Below the pieces are notes generated by a model. The model did not search any database and had not been told where the DNA came from. It worked only from the letters and a program-made list of their open reading frames with translations. The position numbers and the translations under genes were made by a program. A stretch of 64,000 nucleotides of DNA from Pseudomonadota bacterium (GTDB lineage Bacteria > Pseudomonadota > Gammaproteobacteria > Burkholderiales > Burkholderiaceae_C), in the NCBI GenBank assembly GCA_020161775.1, contig JAIUOW010000007.1:62001-126000 (forward strand). The letters run 5' to 3'. Shown here one piece after another: positions 61,136 through 64,000 of the stretch (the stretch's first letter is position 1; the number at the start of each line of letters is the position of its first letter).

Positions 61136-62027
61136 GGTGTTGTGCGATGGATTTGATGGCAAGGGTGACAAGGGCCAGCAGCGTCAGCAGCGACGCCACG
61201 GCAAACGCGGCCACGGACTGGTACTCGTTGTAGAGCACCTCCACATGCAGCGGCATGGTGTTGGTCTGCCCGCGGATGTGGCCTGAGACGACCGACACCG
61301 CGCCAAACTCGCCCATGGCCCGCGCGTTGCACAGGATCACGCCGTACACCAGGCCCCACTTGATGTTGGGCAGCGTCACGCGCCAGAAGGTCTGCCAGCC
61401 GGTGGCGCCCAGCACGATGGCAGCCTGCTCTTCGTCGCTGCCCTGCGCCTGCATCAACGGGATCAGCTCGCGCGCAATGAACGGGAAAGTGACGAAGATG
61501 GTCGCAAGGATGATGCCGGGCACGGCGAACACGATCTTGATGTCGTGCGCCGCCAGCCACGGCCCAAACCAGCCCTGCGCGCCAAACACCAGCACATAGA
61601 TCAGGCCTGCCACCACGGGTGACACCGAAAACGGCAGGTCCACCAGCGTGGTCAGGAAGGCCTTGCCACGGAATTCATACTTGGCAATGGCCCAGGCCGC
61701 CGCAATGCCAAACACCAGGTTCAGCGGCACGGCGATGGCTGCGGTAATTAGCGTCAGCCGGATGGCCGACCAGGCATCGGGCTCGCGCAGGGCTTCCCAG
61801 TAGGCCCCTGCCCCCTTGCGCAGCGCCTCGGCAAACACGGCCGCCAGCGGCAGCACCAGGAACAGCAGCATGAACACCAGCGCCACGCCAATCAGCGTGC
61901 GCCGCACCCACGGTGTTTCGGATATCGGGGACAAAGGTCGGGAACGCCGCGGAACCGGCTTTGCCGGGCCGCTGGCGTTGCCCCCTTGAGGGGGAGGCGG
62001 CGGCAGCCGCTTCGGGGGTGTTTTCAT
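61125..62027 (-). CDS. cysW: Sulfate ABC transporter permease CysW with repeat-encoded N-terminus
   Basis: A 300-residue permease with six helices (from about residue 45) and the EAA-type loop [23 protein letters not shown] (in parts). I chose ATG 62027 because it overlaps the cysT stop as ATGA; an ATG 12 nt earlier is possible. Residues about 3-27 ([13 protein letters not shown] and following) are translated from a structured repeat lying where the gap between genes should be, so this N-terminus is an accretion rather than conserved sequence. Confidence 0.9.
   Translation of the reverse strand: MKTPPKRLPPPPPQGGNASGPAKPVPRRSRPLSPISETPWVRRTLIGVALVFMLLFLVLPLAAVFAEALRKGAGAYWEALREPDAWSAIRLTLITAAIAVPLNLVFGIAAAWAIAKYEFRGKAFLTTLVDLPFSVSPVVAGLIYVLVFGAQGWFGPWLAAHDIKIVFAVPGIILATIFVTFPFIARELIPLMQAQGSDEEQAAIVLGATGWQTFWRVTLPNIKWGLVYGVILCNARAMGEFGAVSVVSGHIRGQTNTMPLHVEVLYNEYQSVAAFAVASLLTLLALVTLAIKSIAQHHEH
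61943..62018 (-). repeat. Structured post-stop repeat, copy 6 (inside the start of cysW)
   Basis: On the minus strand it follows the cysT stop by about 5 nt and is translated as the CysW N-terminus. Hairpin 1 is GCGGC-TGCC-GCCGC, hairpin 3 CCGGC-AAA-GCCGG inside CGG/CCG, and the outer stem is AACGCC/GGCGTT, a compensated version of CCACC/GGTGG. Confidence 0.85.
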
Positions 62028-62887
62028 TTTCTTTGCCATGCCTGCAGCGCGTTGATGACGAACAGCATGGCAAACGAGATCAGCAGCATCACCACCGCCA
62101 CGGCGGTGGCGCCCGCATAGTCGTACTGCTCCAGCTTGCTGATGATGATCAGCGGCGTGATCTCGGACACCATGGGCATGTTGCCGGCGATGAAGATCAC
62201 CGAGCCGTATTCACCGATGGCCCTGGCAAAAGCGAGTGCGAAGCCGGTCAGAAGCGCAGGCAGGATGGCCGGGAAGATCACCCGCAGGAACGTCTGCAGC
62301 CGCGTCGCGCCCAGGCACAGCGCGGCTTCTTCCAGCTCTTTCTCCACATCCTCCAGCACCGGCTGCACCGTGCGCACCACAAATGGCAGGCCGATGAAGA
62401 TCAGCGCAATCACCACGCCGTTGGGGTTGTAGGCCAGCTTGATGCCGTACGGCTCAAACAGCTGGCCGATCCAGCCATTGCCCGCCAGCAGCGCCGTGAG
62501 CGAAATGCCGGCCACGGCCGTGGGCAGCGCAAACGGCAGGTCCACCAGCGCGTCCACGATCTTCTTGCCAGGGAATTCATAGCGCACCAGCACCCAGGCC
62601 ACCAGCAGCCCGGACACGAGGTTCACCAGCGCTGCAATGAGCGACGCGCCAAACGTGAGCCGGTACGACGCCACCACGCGCGGCGAACTCACGGCAGCCC
62701 AGATCTGCTCCCAGCTCAGCGTGAGCGTCTTGAAGACCAGCGCCGACAGCGGGATCAGCACGATCAGGCACAGGTAAAACAGCGTGAAGCCCAGCGTGAT
62801 GTGAAAGCCGGGCAGCACGCGCCGGCTGCTGCGGCGCGCGGGCGCCCCCGCCGCCGGCAGCGGCGCATTCAAGGTCGCGGAGGTCAT
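62024..62887 (-). CDS. cysT: Sulfate ABC transporter permease CysT (CysU)
   Basis: A 287-residue permease with about six helices: [20 protein letters not shown] opens the membrane domain and [16 protein letters not shown]-like sequence ([16 protein letters not shown]) is the periplasmic/membrane signature; the coupling loop [18 protein letters not shown] lies near residue 185. It overlaps sbp and cysW by 4 bp each, so the cluster is translationally coupled. Confidence 0.95.
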   Translation of the reverse strand: MTSATLNAPLPAAGAPARRSSRRVLPGFHITLGFTLFYLCLIVLIPLSALVFKTLTLSWEQIWAAVSSPRVVASYRLTFGASLIAALVNLVSGLLVAWVLVRYEFPGKKIVDALVDLPFALPTAVAGISLTALLAGNGWIGQLFEPYGIKLAYNPNGVVIALIFIGLPFVVRTVQPVLEDVEKELEEAALCLGATRLQTFLRVIFPAILPALLTGFALAFARAIGEYGSVIFIAGNMPMVSEITPLIIISKLEQYDYAGATAVAVVMLLISFAMLFVINALQAWQRK

Positions 62888-63876
62888 TTGACGGTATAAA
62901 TTTTGTCGAACTGGCCGCCGTCGTTGAAGTGCACTTTCTGTGCTTCGGCCAACGAGCCGAAGTACTCCGACACCGGCACCAGCGTCAGCGGTTTGAAGGT
63001 GCTGGCGTGCTTCTTCAGCACGGCGGTCGAGCGTGGGCGCAGCGCGTGCCTGGCCGCGATCTCCTGCGCCTCGTCGGAATACAGGTAGTCCAGGTAGGCC
63101 TTGGCCAGCTCACCCGTGCCCTTTTTGGCCGTGGTGCGCTCCACCACCGCCACCGGGTTCTCGGCAATGATGCTGACCGACGGGTGGATGGCGTCCACCT
63201 TGCCAGCGCCGAACTCACGGTCCACCGACAGCACCTCCGACTCGAAGGTGACCAGCACGTCGCCAATGTTGCGCTGCAGGAAGACCGACGTGGCATCGCG
63301 GCCGCCGCGCGCCAGCACCGGCACGTTCCTGAACAGCCTGGCCACGAACTCGGCGGCCTGGGCGTCGGTGCCGCCTGTCTTGCGCACATAGGCCCAGGCG
63401 GCCAGGTAGGCCATGCGGCCATTGCCACCGGTCTTGGGGTTGACCACCACCACGCTCACGCCGGGCTTGACCAGGTCGTCCCAGTCCTTGATGCCCTTGG
63501 GGTTGCCGTTGCGCACCAGGAACAGCATGGTGGACGTGGTGGGCGATGCGCCGTTGGGGAACCGTTTGGCCCAGTCCGGCGCCACCACGCCGCGGCCCGC
63601 CAGGAAGTCGATGTCCGTCGTGGTGTTGAACGTGACCACATCGGCGTCCAGCCCGTCGCCCACGGCGCGCGCCTGCGCGCTGGAGCCGCCATGCGACTGG
63701 TCCACCTTCACGTCCTTGCCCGTGGTCTTCCTGTAATGCGCAACAAATGCGGCGTTGTAGTCCTTGTAGAACTCGCGCGATACGTCGTACGACGAGTTCA
63801 GCAGCGTCTGTGAGGCGGCGATGCCGCTGGCGGCGACGGCGATGGTGGCCATCAGGGTCTTGAGTCGGGTTTTCAT
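62884..63876 (-). CDS. sbp: Sulfate-binding periplasmic protein
   Basis: A 330-residue periplasmic protein. The signal peptide is [20 protein letters not shown]; the mature start [20 protein letters not shown] and the segments [20 protein letters not shown] and [18 protein letters not shown] are the hallmarks of sulfate/thiosulfate binders. It overlaps the upstream hydrolase stop by 4 bp and cysT by 4 bp, so it is an internal gene of the operon. The choice between sulfate and thiosulfate is not visible. Confidence 0.94.
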   Translation of the reverse strand: MKTRLKTLMATIAVAASGIAASQTLLNSSYDVSREFYKDYNAAFVAHYRKTTGKDVKVDQSHGGSSAQARAVGDGLDADVVTFNTTTDIDFLAGRGVVAPDWAKRFPNGASPTTSTMLFLVRNGNPKGIKDWDDLVKPGVSVVVVNPKTGGNGRMAYLAAWAYVRKTGGTDAQAAEFVARLFRNVPVLARGGRDATSVFLQRNIGDVLVTFESEVLSVDREFGAGKVDAIHPSVSIIAENPVAVVERTTAKKGTGELAKAYLDYLYSDEAQEIAARHALRPRSTAVLKKHASTFKPLTLVPVSEYFGSLAEAQKVHFNDGGQFDKIYTVK

Positions 63877-64000
63877 GCGGTTTCCAGAGGTTGCGGGATG
63901 AAAGGAACCGGGGCGTCCGCCAGCGACTGCAAAAGCGCCAGCCCCAGCGGCCATTCGCCATGGCCGGATTCAACGTTGATGTGCCCTGCCCCTTGCAGGC
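63873..64000 (-). CDS. RBBP9/YdeN-type alpha/beta hydrolase, C-terminal end (partial)
   Basis: The last 41 codons of a gene entering from the right edge. The end GAGHINVESGHGEWPLGLALL carries the catalytic His (GHIN) in the context typical of RBBP9/YdeN-family serine hydrolases, which follow it with G-x-W-P-x-G. The stop overlaps the sbp start as ATGA, so the hydrolase leads, or sits in, the sulfate operon. Function in sulfur uptake is unknown. Confidence 0.7.
   Translation of the reverse strand, partial: LQGAGHINVESGHGEWPLGLALLQSLADAPVPFIPQPLETA

Overview
The window is a GC-rich, densely coded chromosomal stretch (57 protein genes including two cut by the window edges, one tRNA). Gene content and order suggest a betaproteobacterium of the order Burkholderiales, most likely family Comamonadaceae: rimP-nusA-infB-rbfA-truB-typA, pepA-holC divergent from lptFG, ratA-rnfH divergent from smpB, guaB-kbp-guaA, and a GC-rich palindromic repeat sitting after stop codons. 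I cannot name the genus. Almost everything is core or lineage-typical; I see no prophage, insertion sequence, CRISPR array or obvious defence island.

Layout. 0-8.6 kb: the 3' end of a B12-dependent ribonucleotide reductase, an NnrS-like membrane protein, a DUF72 protein, an FHA-tailed cyclase, an LD-carboxypeptidase, a TadA-dehalogenase fusion, PaiB and a GAF protein. 8.6-14.3 kb: guaA, kbp and guaB (purine synthesis), a DUF4124 protein, rnfH/ratA and smpB. 14.4-24.8 kb: an acyl-CoA hydratase/hydrolase, a DMT transporter and the translation/transcription operon rimP-nusA-infB-rbfA-truB-typA. 24.8-31.2 kb: the Yej-type oligopeptide ABC transporter, then fabI. 31.3-38.7 kb: a PLP decarboxylase, NfeD/SPFH pair, tRNA-Ser(GGA), a secreted-looking DUF4214 protein, a branched-chain amino acid binding protein and holC. 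38.8-42.5 kb: pepA and lptFG. 42.5-47.6 kb: CbiX, a CysB-type regulator, an aminotransferase, a SulP-STAS-cNMP transporter and a DUF3309 peptide. 47.5-56.3 kb: a very large BTAD/ATPase regulator, hrpA and a membrane protein with a degenerate GGDEF domain. 56.4-64 kb: argA, a DUF11 surface protein, dsbB and the sulfate ABC operon sbp-cysT-cysW-cysA, entered from a hydrolase gene cut by the window edge.

Functional threads. Sulfur assimilation recurs: a sirohydrochlorin chelatase, a CysB-like regulator, a SulP transporter and the complete sulfate/thiosulfate ABC transporter lie within 22 kb. The large left-pointing ribosome-biogenesis operon has a well-spaced promoter immediately followed by an intrinsic terminator in its own leader.

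The least explained signal is not a gene. Six copies of a ~75-bp structured repeat start within a few bases of a stop codon, always in the sense of the gene just ended, and differ by compensatory base changes that keep the hairpins. One copy is translated as the N-terminus of CysW. An unrelated ~120-bp inverted-repeat element sits in frame inside hrpA. Several SD-less genes carry a -10-like hexamer exactly 7 nt before the ATG, suggesting leaderless transcripts. All coordinates and motifs were read by eye; no database search was run.
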